The translations under genes were made by a program, and so were the position numbers. Of a DNA stretch of 64,000 bases, positions 15,619-25,517 are shown piece after piece (positions within the stretch are counted from its first letter, which is position 1; every line of letters begins with the position of its first letter). Origin of the DNA: Alphaproteobacteria bacterium (GTDB taxonomy: Bacteria > Pseudomonadota > Alphaproteobacteria > Rhizobiales > Rhizobiaceae); NCBI GenBank assembly GCA_016861165.1, contig BOKV01000004.1:116713-180712 (forward strand). Reading direction: 5' to 3'. Under the pieces are notes generated by a model. The model saw only the letters and a program-made list of their open reading frames with translations. It did not search any database and was not told the DNA's origin.

Positions 15619-17622
15619 ATGCGTGTCAACCCGCTTTTCGCTGCAACCGGCGCCGTACTGGCAGCCCTGGCCGTTGCCACCGTCCCCGTGCCGGGGTTGC
15701 AGTCGGCGGCCGAAGCCCAGGTCGCAATCAATGGCCAGCGCGTATTCGAGGGCCAGCGCGTGCCGCGGCCGCAGAACCGCACCGCCGATCCCCGCCTGCG
15801 CGCCCAGCCCCTCAACATATTCGAGGCGATGTTCCCCAACCTGATCGAGGAGCGGCTGCGCCGTGAGCGCGAGCTCAATCCGCCGGTCGAGGTGGAGAAG
15901 GTCAGCGCCCCCAAATACTACGCTTACAAGGCCGACCCGCTGGTCAAGGTCAACCTCGCCGCGCTGGTGCCGGCGGTCGAGGCCACCGCGGCGCCAGCCG
16001 TCGCCGGGCCGGACGCGCTCGACGACGGCGCCGACGTGATGCGGCCGCCGGCGGAGGCGCAAGACCCGGCGCGCGCCGCCTTCGAGCGCGTTGCCGTCCG
16101 CTTCGGCGGCATCACGGTGATGGCGGAGGCGCCGGTCGCCAAGGTCGTCGTCGCCCACTATGCCGAAAAGGGTGAAGTGCTGTGGCTCGATGGCGAACTG
16201 CGCCCCAACGCCAGGGCGCGGTCCGTTCAGGCGGTGCTGGACGACGCCGGCCGCTTCGGCCTCGACAGTGCCGATTACCGGGTCGAGCCGCCGCAGCATA
16301 GCGACGCGGCCGATCTCGCCGAGGCCGATGCGGCCCGTTTCGAGATCGAGATGACCGCGCGCGTGCTGCGCTACGCGCTCGACGCCGCCGGCGGGCGCGT
16401 CGACCCCAACCGGATCAGCGGCTATCACGACTTCCCCCAGCGCGGGGTGACCCCGGAAGCGGCGCTGACACGCCTGCTGGCCGGCGGCCTGCCGGCGCGG
16501 GTCCTGACCGGCTTCCATCCGGACAACGCGCCTTTCCGGGCGCTGACTGCGGAGCTCGAGCGGCTGTCGCGGGAGGCCGACACGGCCGAGATTGTCACCA
16601 TCCCGGCCGACATACTGATCAAGCCCGGCGACACCCATGCCGAGATCCCCAACGTGGTGGCGGCGATCAAACGCAAGGGTTCCGACCAGCTGACGACCGA
16701 ACATGCGGCCGCGCTGGCCGCGGCGACGGGCAACCTCTACTCGCCGGAACTGGTCGTCGCCGTCAAGGCGTTCCAGAAGGAGCAGGGGCTCGGCGTCGAC
16801 GGCGTGATCGGACGCAACACCGTCTCCAGGCTCACCGATGTGAGCCTGGAGGACAAGCGTCGCCGGGTGGTGCTGGCGCTCGAAAGGTTGCGCTGGCACC
16901 CGCATGATCTCGGCGCCACCCGGGTGGTGATCAACCAGCCGGCGTTTCGCGCCTATTTCGTGCGCAACGACAGGACCGAGCTCGACATGCGGGTCATCGT
17001 CGGCAAGACGACCAACCAGACCAGCTTCTTCCACGACGTGATCGAGACGGTGGAGTACAATCCCTATTGGGGCATCCCGCGCTCGATCCTGGTCAACGAG
17101 TACCTGCCGAAATTGCGCGAGAACCCGGCCTATCTCGACGAGCGCGGCTACGAGGTGACCGACGCCAGGGGGCGGCGCATCCCGTCATCGGCGATCGACT
17201 GGTGGCAGGTCGGTTCCAACCCGCAATTCGACGTGCGCCAGTTGCCGGGCGAGGCCAACGCGCTGGGCGAACTGAAGATATTGTTCCCCAACAAGCACGC
17301 CATCTACATGCACGACACGCCGACCAAGCCGCTGTTCGAGCGCGACGTGCGCGCCTTCAGCCACGGCTGCGTGCGCCTGGCGCAACCGCGCGAGATGGCC
17401 GCCGCCGTGCTCGGCACGACCGTCGACCACATCGCCGGGAAGCTCAAGCAGGGCCATGGCTCGGAGGACGTGACCACGCGCATACCGGTCTATGTCGCCT
17501 ATTTCACCGCCTGGCCGGACGATGGCGGCAGGGTCGGCTACCATGCCGATATCTACGGCCGCGACGACAAGCTCGCCAAGGCGATCGAGGCGACGGCCGG
17601 CGTGCGCCATCCGACAAGCTGA
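15619..17622 (+). CDS. L,D-transpeptidase, YcbB-like
   Basis: 667 residues from the ATG at 15619, preceded at 7 bp by AAGGAGG; this start opens directly with a signal peptide ending near SAAEAQ. A scaffold region with a peptidoglycan-binding repeat (SPELVVAVKAFQKEQGLGVD, VIGRNTVSRL) precedes the YkuD catalytic domain, where IYMHDTPTK and FSHGCVRL contain the catalytic His and Cys. It forms 3-3 crosslinks or anchors proteins in periplasmic peptidoglycan; such enzymes are abundant in polar-growing Hyphomicrobiales. Monocistronic by spacing. A 16-base palindrome at 17641-17656 downstream may act in termination. Confidence 0.92.
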   Translation: MRVNPLFAATGAVLAALAVATVPVPGLQSAAEAQVAINGQRVFEGQRVPRPQNRTADPRLRAQPLNIFEAMFPNLIEERLRRERELNPPVEVEKVSAPKYYAYKADPLVKVNLAALVPAVEATAAPAVAGPDALDDGADVMRPPAEAQDPARAAFERVAVRFGGITVMAEAPVAKVVVAHYAEKGEVLWLDGELRPNARARSVQAVLDDAGRFGLDSADYRVEPPQHSDAADLAEADAARFEIEMTARVLRYALDAAGGRVDPNRISGYHDFPQRGVTPEAALTRLLAGGLPARVLTGFHPDNAPFRALTAELERLSREADTAEIVTIPADILIKPGDTHAEIPNVVAAIKRKGSDQLTTEHAAALAAATGNLYSPELVVAVKAFQKEQGLGVDGVIGRNTVSRLTDVSLEDKRRRVVLALERLRWHPHDLGATRVVINQPAFRAYFVRNDRTELDMRVIVGKTTNQTSFFHDVIETVEYNPYWGIPRSILVNEYLPKLRENPAYLDERGYEVTDARGRRIPSSAIDWWQVGSNPQFDVRQLPGEANALGELKILFPNKHAIYMHDTPTKPLFERDVRAFSHGCVRLAQPREMAAAVLGTTVDHIAGKLKQGHGSEDVTTRIPVYVAYFTAWPDDGGRVGYHADIYGRDDKLAKAIEATAGVRHPTS

Positions 17623-17819
17623 GTCGGGCTCGCAGGCGCCGGCCCGCCGGCGGGCCGCGACCTTTGCGAGACATGCCGGCCTTGGCTCGACCACAAACTT
17701 GCCTCAATTTTTCAACGTTTCCTTAAGCGGCGGCCAACCATGATCGGGCCGGTTGTCGCCGGGCTCTCGCGCCTTCGCCGGCGCGGGGCCGGCCGGCGTC
17801 GATGCCAAGGAGGGTCATC

Positions 17820-18566
17820 TTGTTCCGCGTTGCTCTCGCCTCGGCGCCCTTGGCCGCGCTGCTGCTGTCGCTGTTGCCCAGTCGGCCGGCGGTCGCCCTC
17901 GAAGCCTACATCTTCCGCGGCGCCGGCGACTTCTCCTTCATCGCCGACGGCCTGACCTTCTCCAACGGCATGGACCGGCTCGGCCGCCAACTGGAGGAAT
18001 CCGGCATCCGCGCCCGCGTCTTCCGCTGGGAGGCCGGCGAGACGGCCTATCGCGAGATCATGCGGCGCAAGCCGGACGCCGTCGCCCTGATGGGCCACTC
18101 GATGGGGGCGCTGACCTCGATCGGCCTCGCCCAGCGGCTGCAGGGATCGGGCATACGCGTCGCCTATATGGGTCTGATCGATATTCCCGGGCCGGTCGGG
18201 GCGACGCCTTCCAACGTCGAATGGGCGGAGAATTTCTACCACGCCTATCCGGTCTTCGGCATGCTGACCAGGGGGCCGGGCCACCGCGGCCATGTCGGCA
18301 ACCACTACATATTCGGCGAGGTCCACATCACGATGGACAAGTCGCCGCGCGTTCACAACGCCATGATTTCGGCGATCTGGCAGGCCGATGCACTCGGTCG
18401 TGGCGCCGTGCTGCATGCCTATGCCGACGAGGGCCGGCCGACGACCGTCCGGGCAGGGGAGGCCTTGGCCGCGTCCACCCACGATCCGGTCACCACCGCC
18501 TCGGTGCGCGCGCCGGAGCGGCGCCGGCGGGCCAGGCCGGCCAGCGCGCCCGCGCCGATCGAGTGA
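17820..18566 (+). CDS. secreted alpha/beta-hydrolase-like protein
   Basis: 248 residues from a TTG at 17820. A strong AAGGAGGG (17807-17814) sits 6 bases before this TTG and inside the coding region of the upstream ATG alternative at 17802, so the TTG is preferred. A signal peptide ends near PAVALEA. The middle holds MGHSMGAL, a lipase-type nucleophile elbow, and GLIDIPG. No clear family assignment: thioesterase/lipase-like topology is inferred from GHSMG. The C-terminal 40 residues are Arg/Pro/Ala-rich and probably disordered. An overlapping frame (17753-18589) looks like a shadow because it lacks these motifs. Confidence 0.7.
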   Translation: MFRVALASAPLAALLLSLLPSRPAVALEAYIFRGAGDFSFIADGLTFSNGMDRLGRQLEESGIRARVFRWEAGETAYREIMRRKPDAVALMGHSMGALTSIGLAQRLQGSGIRVAYMGLIDIPGPVGATPSNVEWAENFYHAYPVFGMLTRGPGHRGHVGNHYIFGEVHITMDKSPRVHNAMISAIWQADALGRGAVLHAYADEGRPTTVRAGEALAASTHDPVTTASVRAPERRRRARPASAPAPIE

Positions 18567-18647
18567 TTTTGATCCTGATCATTTGCTGACCGGCGGCCGC
18601 CATAGGATGGTTGGTCCCCACGGCAGCAGTCTGGTCGGGAGGGAGAG

Positions 18648-19424
18648 TTGGCCGAGCATGTGGAGGGCCGCCCGCGCGCCCCGCAGATCAACGCGGTGAC
18701 GCCGGGCGACGTCGTGGCGGCACTGAAAAGCGGCATCGCCGATTTCCGGCGCGCGCCGATGTTCGGCCTGTTCTTCGGCGGCATCTATGCCGCCGGCGGG
18801 CTGGCGATCCTTTTCTTCCTCTACCAGATAGAGAAGCCGTGGCTGATCTTTCCGATCGCCATCGGCTTCCCGCTGATCGGGCCTTTCGTTGCCGTTGGCC
18901 TCTACGAGGTCAGCCGCCGGCTGGCAGCCGGCCAGCCGCTCGAATGGCGTGGCGTCCTTTCCGTGGTGCTGCAGCAGCGCGAGCGCGAGCTGTCGTGGAT
19001 GGCTTTCGTCGTGCTGTTCGTGTTCTGGGTCTGGCTCTACCAGATCCGCCTGTTGACGGCGATCTTCCTCGGTTTCAAGTCGATGTCGTCGATCCCGGCC
19101 TTCCTCGAGGTCGTGACCGGTTCCGGCGAGGGCTTTGCCTTCCTCGCCGTCGGCACCGTGATCGGCGGCCTGCTGGCGCTGGTCCTGTTCTCGACAACGG
19201 TGATTGCCATTCCGCTGCTGATGGAGCGCGAATACGATTTCGTCACCGCCATCATCACCAGCGTGACCACCGTGATGCGCAATCCGGTGGCCATGCTCGG
19301 CTTCGGGCTGGCGGTCACCATCCTTGCCATCGCCGCCATGATCCCGGTCTTCCTGGGGCTCCTGGTGGTGCTGCCGGTGCTCGGCCACGCGACATGGCAT
19401 CTCTATCGAAAGGCGATTGCCTGA
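18648..19424 (+). CDS. DUF2189 integral membrane protein
   Basis: 258 residues, TTG start preceded by GGGAGGGA. After a short cytosolic start (PGDVVAALKSGIADFRRAPMFG, typical of DUF2189) there are about six hydrophobic helices in three pairs. The family is common in alphaproteobacteria and has no established function. The sequence shows only its membrane location. Confidence 0.82.
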   Translation: MAEHVEGRPRAPQINAVTPGDVVAALKSGIADFRRAPMFGLFFGGIYAAGGLAILFFLYQIEKPWLIFPIAIGFPLIGPFVAVGLYEVSRRLAAGQPLEWRGVLSVVLQQRERELSWMAFVVLFVFWVWLYQIRLLTAIFLGFKSMSSIPAFLEVVTGSGEGFAFLAVGTVIGGLLALVLFSTTVIAIPLLMEREYDFVTAIITSVTTVMRNPVAMLGFGLAVTILAIAAMIPVFLGLLVVLPVLGHATWHLYRKAIA

Positions 19425-19558
19425 CCGGTGAAAATCGGCCGCCGGGACGCTTATAATCGCCGGCGTCTTCCTTTATCCTGAAAACTCGAATCGTCGCGGG
19501 CTGGGGCTCGTCGCGCGAGGGTGACAACAGCCGGAATGGCGGCGACTGGAGGCGGCGA

Positions 19559-20326
19559 ATGGGCGAGGCGGCACCGAAGGAACCGACGATGGAGGATATC
19601 CTCGCCTCCATCCGCAGGATCGTCGCGCAGGATGAGGCGCAGCCGGCGGCGCCGGCGCGGCACTCCACGGCCGCGGCACCCGCCGCGACCAGCCGTCCTC
19701 CGGCTCCCGCCAGACCGCCGGTGCCGGCCGAGCCGGCCGGCGGCTTCGCCCGCCTGGCGCAGGAGGTCACCAGCCAGATGCCAGCGCGGCCCGGCCAGCC
19801 GTCGGCCCGTGGCTCCGAAATCCCGGCCCGCGCCTACGCGGCCGCGAGCCCGGCTCCGGCGCGCACTGCGCCGGCCGCGGCGCCGGCCCCCCGGCCGCCC
19901 GTGCCGGCCCATCCCGCCGCCCGGGCCCAAATCGCACCGCGCCCCGAGCCGGCGCGGCCGGCGGCCGAACGGCGGTCCGACCCGCTGGCCGACCTGGGAG
20001 GGCGGCCGGCACCGGCGCGCCCGCTCGACCAGCCGGCGCGGGCTCCCGCCAGCCCGGCGGTAACCGATGTCGGCGCCGGCGGCCAGCGGCCGCGCGCCAG
20101 TGAGCAGCAGGTCGAGGCGTTCCGCAACGCCCTGGTCTCGCCCGGCACGGAGGCGGCGGTGGAGGAATCGCTCAAGCGGCTGAAGCAGGGGCTGTCCAAC
20201 AATCTCGACGCCAGGGTCGAGGCGGTGCTGCGGCCGATGCTGCGCGAATGGCTCGACCGCAACCTGCCGGCGCTGGTCGAGAAGCTGGTGCGCGCCGAAA
20301 TCGAGCGGCTCGCCCGCAAGGGCTAG
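19559..20326 (+). CDS. popZ: polar organizing protein PopZ (DUF2497)
   Basis: 255 residues. The N-terminal PTMEDILASIRRIVAQDE helix and the C-terminal half (FRNALVSPGTEAAVEESLKRL, LDARVEAVLRPMLREWLDRN, LVEKLVRAEIERLARKG) are the two conserved ends of PopZ. The roughly 130 residues between are almost pure Pro/Ala/Arg, the disordered linker. PopZ assembles a polar matrix that anchors the chromosome origin region and cell-cycle proteins. GGAGG lies 6 bp before the ATG. In many Hyphomicrobiales popZ precedes valS; here an amidotransferase gene on the other strand lies between them. Confidence 0.88.
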   Translation: MGEAAPKEPTMEDILASIRRIVAQDEAQPAAPARHSTAAAPAATSRPPAPARPPVPAEPAGGFARLAQEVTSQMPARPGQPSARGSEIPARAYAAASPAPARTAPAAAPAPRPPVPAHPAARAQIAPRPEPARPAAERRSDPLADLGGRPAPARPLDQPARAPASPAVTDVGAGGQRPRASEQQVEAFRNALVSPGTEAAVEESLKRLKQGLSNNLDARVEAVLRPMLREWLDRNLPALVEKLVRAEIERLARKG

Positions 20327-20344
20327 AAGCGGCCCCCATCCGGA

Positions 20345-21151
20345 CTACCTGGCCGCGACCAAGGCGTCCGGCCGCTCGCTTGCGCGGCGCACGTGAGCGA
20401 GCCAGTTGCCGAGCACGCGGGTGCGCTCGAGCGGGTCGCCCACATGCGGCGAGGGGCGGTCGGGAAAGTCGGCCAGTTCCCGGATCGTGCCCGGCAGCGG
20501 CGGGCGCGAGGCGACGATGGCGCGGATGTGGTCGAGGTCGAACTCCGGATGCGGCTGCAGGCCGAGGAAGTCGATGCCGCCCTCGCGATAGGCGAAGGCC
20601 TGAACCTCGCAGACCGCGTTGCGGGCCAGGTGCACCGCGCCCGGCGGCAGCATGGCGACATGATCGCGGTGGAGCGTCGGCTGGTCGAAGCGGTCGGGCA
20701 TGCCGGCAAAGCCCCAATGCGCGCGGCCGGCCGGGGTCAGCGCGATGTCGCGGGCGACGCCGATCTCCGAACCGTTCGGGTTGGCCTCGACCCTGCCGCC
20801 GAGCACGACCGCCGCCGCCTGCAGGCCCCAGCAAGAACCGATGACCGGGCGGCCGGCGGCGAGCAGGCGTTCGAGCAGATCAAGATAGGGCCGCGCCTCC
20901 GGTTGGCCGGCCGACCACGGCACGCCTGAGCCGGCGAGCGCGATGCCGTCGAAGGCGGCGGGGTCGACGGCGGATCGGCCGCTCTCGGGCGCCAGGGCGA
21001 ACAGCGTGGTGAAGCGGGCTTCGGGCGCATGCAGCGCCAGCGCCGCGCGATAGGTCTCGTGGCCTTGCCGGCGGCCGGCCGCACGTGCCGCTGCGAGCAC
21101 GGCGGGCGGGTTGCCCTCGACGATCAGGATGTCCAAACGGTTCCACCCCAC
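20345..21151 (-). CDS. class I glutamine amidotransferase-like protein
   Basis: 268 residues. The nucleophile elbow GSCWGLQAAA contains the catalytic Cys, and FLGLQPHPEFD supplies the His-Glu pair of the triad, as in GMP-synthase-type GATase1 domains. No synthetase partner is fused or adjacent, so it is likely a stand-alone amidase or glutaminase-like enzyme, for instance of the gamma-glutamyl hydrolase group. It is convergent with popZ (18 bp) and divergent from valS. Confidence 0.8.
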   Translation of the reverse strand: MGWNRLDILIVEGNPPAVLAAARAAGRRQGHETYRAALALHAPEARFTTLFALAPESGRSAVDPAAFDGIALAGSGVPWSAGQPEARPYLDLLERLLAAGRPVIGSCWGLQAAAVVLGGRVEANPNGSEIGVARDIALTPAGRAHWGFAGMPDRFDQPTLHRDHVAMLPPGAVHLARNAVCEVQAFAYREGGIDFLGLQPHPEFDLDHIRAIVASRPPLPGTIRELADFPDRPSPHVGDPLERTRVLGNWLAHVRRASERPDALVAAR

Positions 21152-21324
21152 AACCCGGCGGGCGGCCCCGGGCCGACACCAGCAGGCTCCGCGCCGCCAT
21201 TGACTTGTCGGTCGGCTTTCGCTTTACAGCGCGGGGCGCGTCCCGGCGCGCCGGCATCGGCGCCGCGAGCGCTGACGAGGAACCTCGCACAAGACATCGG
21301 CGCCGCCAAGCGGTGAAAACAACC

Positions 21325-24192
21325 ATGCTCGACAAGACCTATGACGCGGCGTCGATCGAGCCGCGCATCGCGCGCAGATGGCAGGAAGCCAACGCCTTCA
21401 GGGCCGGGGCCGGCGCCAGGCCGGGAGCCCGGCCCTACGCGATCGTCATTCCGCCGCCCAATGTCACCGGCTCCCTGCACATGGGCCATGCCCTCAACAA
21501 CACGCTGCAGGACGTGCTGGTGCGCCATCAGCGCATGCGCGGCCGCGACGTGCTGTGGCAGCCGGGTCTCGACCATGCCGGCATCGCCACGCAGATGGTC
21601 GTCGAGCGTCAGCTCATGGAGCGCCAGGAGCCGGACCGGCGCGCGCTCGGCCGCGACAAGTTCATCGAGCGGGTGTGGCAGTGGAAGGAGGAATCGGGCG
21701 GGCTGATCCTCAACCAGCTCAAGCGGCTCGGCGCCTCCTGCGACTGGAGCCGCGAGCGCTTCACCATGGACGACGGGCTATCGACGGCGGTGGTCGAGGT
21801 GTTCGTCCGCCTCTACAAGGAAGGCCTGATCCACAAGGACAAGCGGCTGGTCAACTGGGACCCGAAGCTGCTCACCGCCATCTCCGACCTCGAGGTCGAA
21901 CAGATCGAGACCAGGGGCAGCCTGTGGCATTTCCGCTATCCGCTCGCCGACGGCGTCACCTACGAGCACCCCTTCGTCATCGGTGAGGACGGCGCCCGGC
22001 GCGACTGGAAACCGTCGGACGGAGCGCCGGCCGGCCACGAGACGCGCGACTATATCGTCGTCGCGACGACCCGGCCGGAAACGATGCTCGGCGACACCGG
22101 GGTGGCCGTCCATCCTGAGGACCCGCGCTACCGCGCGCTGGTCGGCAAGTTCGCGGTGCTGCCGCCGGTCGGCCGGCGCCTGCCCATCGTCGCCGACGAA
22201 TATCCCGACCCGGAGGCCGGCACCGGCGCGGTGAAGATGACGCCGGCGCACGATTTCAACGACTTCGAGGTCGGCAAGCGCCGCAAGCTGCCAGCGATCA
22301 ACGTGCTCGCGCCCGACGCCAGCATCGCCATCCTCGGCAATGAGGAGTTCCTGGCCGAGGCCGAGGCCACCCCGGCGCGGCAGGCCTTGTGGGAGGCGCT
22401 CAACGGGCTCGACCGGTTCGCGGCGCGCGAGCGCATTGTTGCCTTCATGGAACAGGAGGGCTGCCTCGACCGCGTCGAGGCGCACACCCACATGGTGCCG
22501 CATGGCGACCGGGGTGGCGTGCCGATCGAGCCGTTCCTGACCGACCAGTGGTATGTCGACGCGGCGACGCTCGCCCGCCCGGCGATCGCCAGCGTGCGCG
22601 AAGGCCGCACCCGTTTCGTGCCGAAGAACTGGGAGAACACCTATTTCAACTGGATGGAGAACATCCAGCCCTGGTGCATCTCGCGCCAGCTGTGGTGGGG
22701 CCACCAGATACCGGCATGGTACGGGCCGGACGGCACCATCTTCGTCGAGCGGACGGAGGAGGAGGCGCTGGAAGCGGCCATCCAGCACTACATGGCCCAT
22801 GAGGGGCCGTGGAAGGCCTGGGTCCAGGACAAGCTCGAGGACTTCAGACCGGGCGAGATCATCGAGCGCGACGAGGACGTGCTCGACACCTGGTTCTCCT
22901 CGGCACTGTGGCCATTCTCCACCCTGGGGTGGCCCGACGAGACGCCGGAACTGGCGCGCTACTATCCGACCGACGTGCTGGTCACCGGCTTCGACATCAT
23001 CTTCTTCTGGGTCGCGCGCATGATGATGATGGGCCTGCATTTCACCCGCAATGAAGCGGGCGAGCCGCAGGAGCCGTTCCACACCGTCTATGTCCACGCG
23101 CTGGTGCGTGACAAGTTCGGGCAGAAGATGTCGAAGTCGAAGGGCAACGTCGTCGACCCGCTCGAACTGATCGACGAATATGGCGCCGACGCCCTGCGCT
23201 TCACGCTGGCGATCCTGGCCGCGCAGGGCAGGGACGTCAAACTCGATCCCTCGCGCGTCGCCGGATACCGCAATTTCGGCACCAAGCTGTGGAACGCCGC
23301 CCGCTTCGCGCTCATCAACGGGGCGAGGCGCGATCCCGGCTTCGAGGCCGGTGACGCCCGCCTGACCATCAACCGCTGGATATTGACGGAACTGTCGCGC
23401 ACCGTCACCGAAGTGACCGAGGGGATCGAGAAGTTCCGCTTCAATGACGCGGCGGGCGCCATCTACCGCTTCGTCTGGAGCAGCTTCTGCGACTGGTATG
23501 TCGAACTGCTGAAGCCGGTCTTCGCCGGCAAGGACGAGGGGGCCAAGGCCGAAGCGCGGGCCTGCGCCGCCCATGTGCTCGACGAGACCTGCAAGCTGCT
23601 GCACCCTTTCATGCCGTTCCTGACCGAGGAACTGTGGTTGCGCACGGGCGAGGAAGCGGGCGGGCGGGCGACGCTCATCTGTCACGCCCCCTGGCCGGAG
23701 GCCGACGTCAGCGACGCGGCGGCCGCGGCCGAGGTCAATTGGCTGATCGAGCTCGTCTCCGAAGTCCGTTCGGTTCGGGCTGAGATGAACATCAAGCCGT
23801 CGCAGGTGATGCCGCTCGCCGTCGTCGACGCCAACGAGGAAACGCGCCGGCGCCTAGCCATCCATGCCCCGGCGATCCACCGCCTCGCCCGCGTCGACCC
23901 TGTCGAGCTGGCCGAGCGGGCGCCGGCGTCCTCGGCGCAGATCGTGATCGGCGAGGCGACCGCCTGCCTGCCGCTCGAAGGCATCATCGATTTCGCTGCC
24001 GAGCGGGCGCGGCTGCGCAGGGAGGTCGCCCGCCTCGAAGGCGAGATCAGGCGCCTCGAAGGCAAGCTCGGCAACGAGAAGTTCGTCGCCAACGCCCCGG
24101 TCGAGGTGGTCGAGGAGGAGCGCGACAAACTCGCCGGATATCGCGATCAACTCTCGCGCACGGCGCGGGCGCTGAAGCGCGTGACGGCGTAG
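21325..24192 (+). CDS. valS: valyl-tRNA synthetase
   Basis: 955 residues from the ATG at 21325; a GTG 12 bases earlier is an alternative. Class I motifs are PPPNVTGSLHMGHALNNT (HIGH) and KMSKSKGNVVDP (KMSKS). The editing domain lies between (about 200-400), and TTRPETMLGDTGVAV is its conserved threonine-rich loop. The C-terminus is the valyl-specific coiled coil (ERARLRREVARLEGEIRRLE). It charges tRNA-Val in the cytosol. Length and motifs are complete. Confidence 0.97.
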   Translation: MLDKTYDAASIEPRIARRWQEANAFRAGAGARPGARPYAIVIPPPNVTGSLHMGHALNNTLQDVLVRHQRMRGRDVLWQPGLDHAGIATQMVVERQLMERQEPDRRALGRDKFIERVWQWKEESGGLILNQLKRLGASCDWSRERFTMDDGLSTAVVEVFVRLYKEGLIHKDKRLVNWDPKLLTAISDLEVEQIETRGSLWHFRYPLADGVTYEHPFVIGEDGARRDWKPSDGAPAGHETRDYIVVATTRPETMLGDTGVAVHPEDPRYRALVGKFAVLPPVGRRLPIVADEYPDPEAGTGAVKMTPAHDFNDFEVGKRRKLPAINVLAPDASIAILGNEEFLAEAEATPARQALWEALNGLDRFAARERIVAFMEQEGCLDRVEAHTHMVPHGDRGGVPIEPFLTDQWYVDAATLARPAIASVREGRTRFVPKNWENTYFNWMENIQPWCISRQLWWGHQIPAWYGPDGTIFVERTEEEALEAAIQHYMAHEGPWKAWVQDKLEDFRPGEIIERDEDVLDTWFSSALWPFSTLGWPDETPELARYYPTDVLVTGFDIIFFWVARMMMMGLHFTRNEAGEPQEPFHTVYVHALVRDKFGQKMSKSKGNVVDPLELIDEYGADALRFTLAILAAQGRDVKLDPSRVAGYRNFGTKLWNAARFALINGARRDPGFEAGDARLTINRWILTELSRTVTEVTEGIEKFRFNDAAGAIYRFVWSSFCDWYVELLKPVFAGKDEGAKAEARACAAHVLDETCKLLHPFMPFLTEELWLRTGEEAGGRATLICHAPWPEADVSDAAAAAEVNWLIELVSEVRSVRAEMNIKPSQVMPLAVVDANEETRRRLAIHAPAIHRLARVDPVELAERAPASSAQIVIGEATACLPLEGIIDFAAERARLRREVARLEGEIRRLEGKLGNEKFVANAPVEVVEEERDKLAGYRDQLSRTARALKRVTA

Positions 24193-24222
24193 TTTTCCTG
24201 AGTAACCGCGTCGGTTTGGCAC

Positions 24223-24252
24223 TTGACGCGACCCTACTGCTGCCGGCTAACT
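24223..24252 (+). promoter_or_regulatory. candidate promoter of the porin gene
   Basis: TTGACG (24223-24228) and CTAACT (24247-24252) with an 18-base spacer lie 60 bp before the FadL-like gene. The match is moderate. Confidence 0.3.
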
Positions 24253-24311
24253 GGCCGCAACTACAAGGCGGCCGCGGCAACGCAGTTGCGTGCCGCCCCC
24301 GGGGAGGAACC

Positions 24312-25487
24312 ATGAACCGGTGCAGGCAGCACGCCATCGCCGCGACCATGGGCGCCATGGCGGCCGGACTGGCCGGCGCCGGCGCGCTGGCCGGCGGCTA
24401 TGACACCGGCGAGCGCGACTGGGATTTCCTGTTCCAGGAGCAGCCGGTCGCCGCCGAGGCCGAAATCCGATACGTCAATCCGCAGCGGCGGATCACGGGC
24501 ATCACCGGCGTATTCGGGCCGAGCGCCGACACCGACGAGGCGGCGGCCTTCTCGATTCCGCGCTACGGCATGGCGGTGCGGGTCGGCGACCATCTGCGCT
24601 GCCTGGCGAGCTACCGCGAGCCTTGGGGCGGGCATGCCGACTACGGCACCACCTGGACCTACGCGGCCTCGGCGGTCGAACAGCATTTCTCCTCTTCCGA
24701 CCACGGCCTGACCTGCGCGCTGTCGGCGCCGCTGGACGCCGGCCGGCTGAGCCTGGTCGCCGGCTATTCGCATCAGGAAATCCGCTACGAACTCGTCCAG
24801 TTCTTCGGGCCTGCCGGCTTCGCCAATACCGATGTCAGCGACTCAAGTCACGGCTGGCGGGCGGGCGTCGCCTACGAGATTCCCGAATACGCGCTGCGCA
24901 TGAGCCTGATCTACAATTCACAGGTCGACTACGACATGACGGGCGTCGTCACCAATCCGCTCGGCTATTCCGGCCCGGTATTCGGCGAAATCGCCATGCC
25001 GCAATCGGCCGAATTGCGCTTCCAGTCCGGCGTGGCGCCGGGCTGGCTGGCGTTCGGATCGGCCAAATGGACCGACTGGAGCGTCGCCCGCAACATGCCG
25101 TTGTGCCCGGTCGGCCTGCCGGTCTGCACGCAAGCCTTCGCCGCCAGCGCGCTGACGCTCTTGTGGCAGGACACGTGGACGCTGACCGCCGGCGCCGCCC
25201 ATCAGTTCTCCGAGGCCTTCGCAATGGCCGCCAATCTCACCTGGGATCAGGGCGCCAGCGCTGGCTTCACCTCGCAGACCGACACCTGGATCGCCGGGCT
25301 GACGGCGGTGCTGCGGCCTTCGGCCAATGCCGAACTGAAGCTCGGCGGCGCGGTGGGCCTGATGACCGGCGGCACGCTGTCGACGGCAATTCTCGCCGAC
25401 GGCTCCCCGAACCCGGTCGGCTACACCGCCAGTTTCGGCGACGATTGGCTCTATTCCCTGAGCGCCGGCCTGATCCTGCGGTTCTGA
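24312..25487 (+). CDS. FadL/OmpP1-type outer membrane protein
   Basis: 391 residues, ATG at 24312 with GGGGAGGA just upstream. A signal peptide ends near GALAGG. The rest has alternating hydrophobic patterns, repeated WxxGAxY-like strands, and the terminal phenylalanine of outer membrane beta-barrels (SAGLILRF). Segments such as FGSAKWTDWSVARNMP and FAMAANLTWDQGASAGF match OmpP1/FadL/TodX hydrocarbon and fatty-acid channels. It probably takes up long-chain or hydrophobic compounds. It stands alone between valS and a convergent methyltransferase. Confidence 0.82.
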   Translation: MNRCRQHAIAATMGAMAAGLAGAGALAGGYDTGERDWDFLFQEQPVAAEAEIRYVNPQRRITGITGVFGPSADTDEAAAFSIPRYGMAVRVGDHLRCLASYREPWGGHADYGTTWTYAASAVEQHFSSSDHGLTCALSAPLDAGRLSLVAGYSHQEIRYELVQFFGPAGFANTDVSDSSHGWRAGVAYEIPEYALRMSLIYNSQVDYDMTGVVTNPLGYSGPVFGEIAMPQSAELRFQSGVAPGWLAFGSAKWTDWSVARNMPLCPVGLPVCTQAFAASALTLLWQDTWTLTAGAAHQFSEAFAMAANLTWDQGASAGFTSQTDTWIAGLTAVLRPSANAELKLGGAVGLMTGGTLSTAILADGSPNPVGYTASFGDDWLYSLSAGLILRF

Positions 25488-25488
25488 C

Positions 25489-25512
25489 CCCGTCCGGCGC
25501 CGGAGGGACGGG
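25489..25512. terminator. hairpin between convergent genes
   Basis: CCCGTCC (25489-25495) pairs with GGACGGG (25506-25512), with further G-C-rich pairing inside. It lies between the porin stop and the methyltransferase stop, where a bidirectional terminator is expected. There is no T-run, so efficiency is uncertain. Confidence 0.4.
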
Positions 25513-25517
25513 CCGGT

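Noticed and set aside
14854..17034. 726-residue minus-strand frame opposite the regulator and the L,D-transpeptidase
   Set aside because: Mirrors the codon pattern of two well-supported genes and spans their intergenic gap; no domain recognisable.
17753..18589. 278-residue frame overlapping the secreted GHSMG protein
   Set aside because: No signal peptide or motif; the other frame has both and a good ribosome-binding site.
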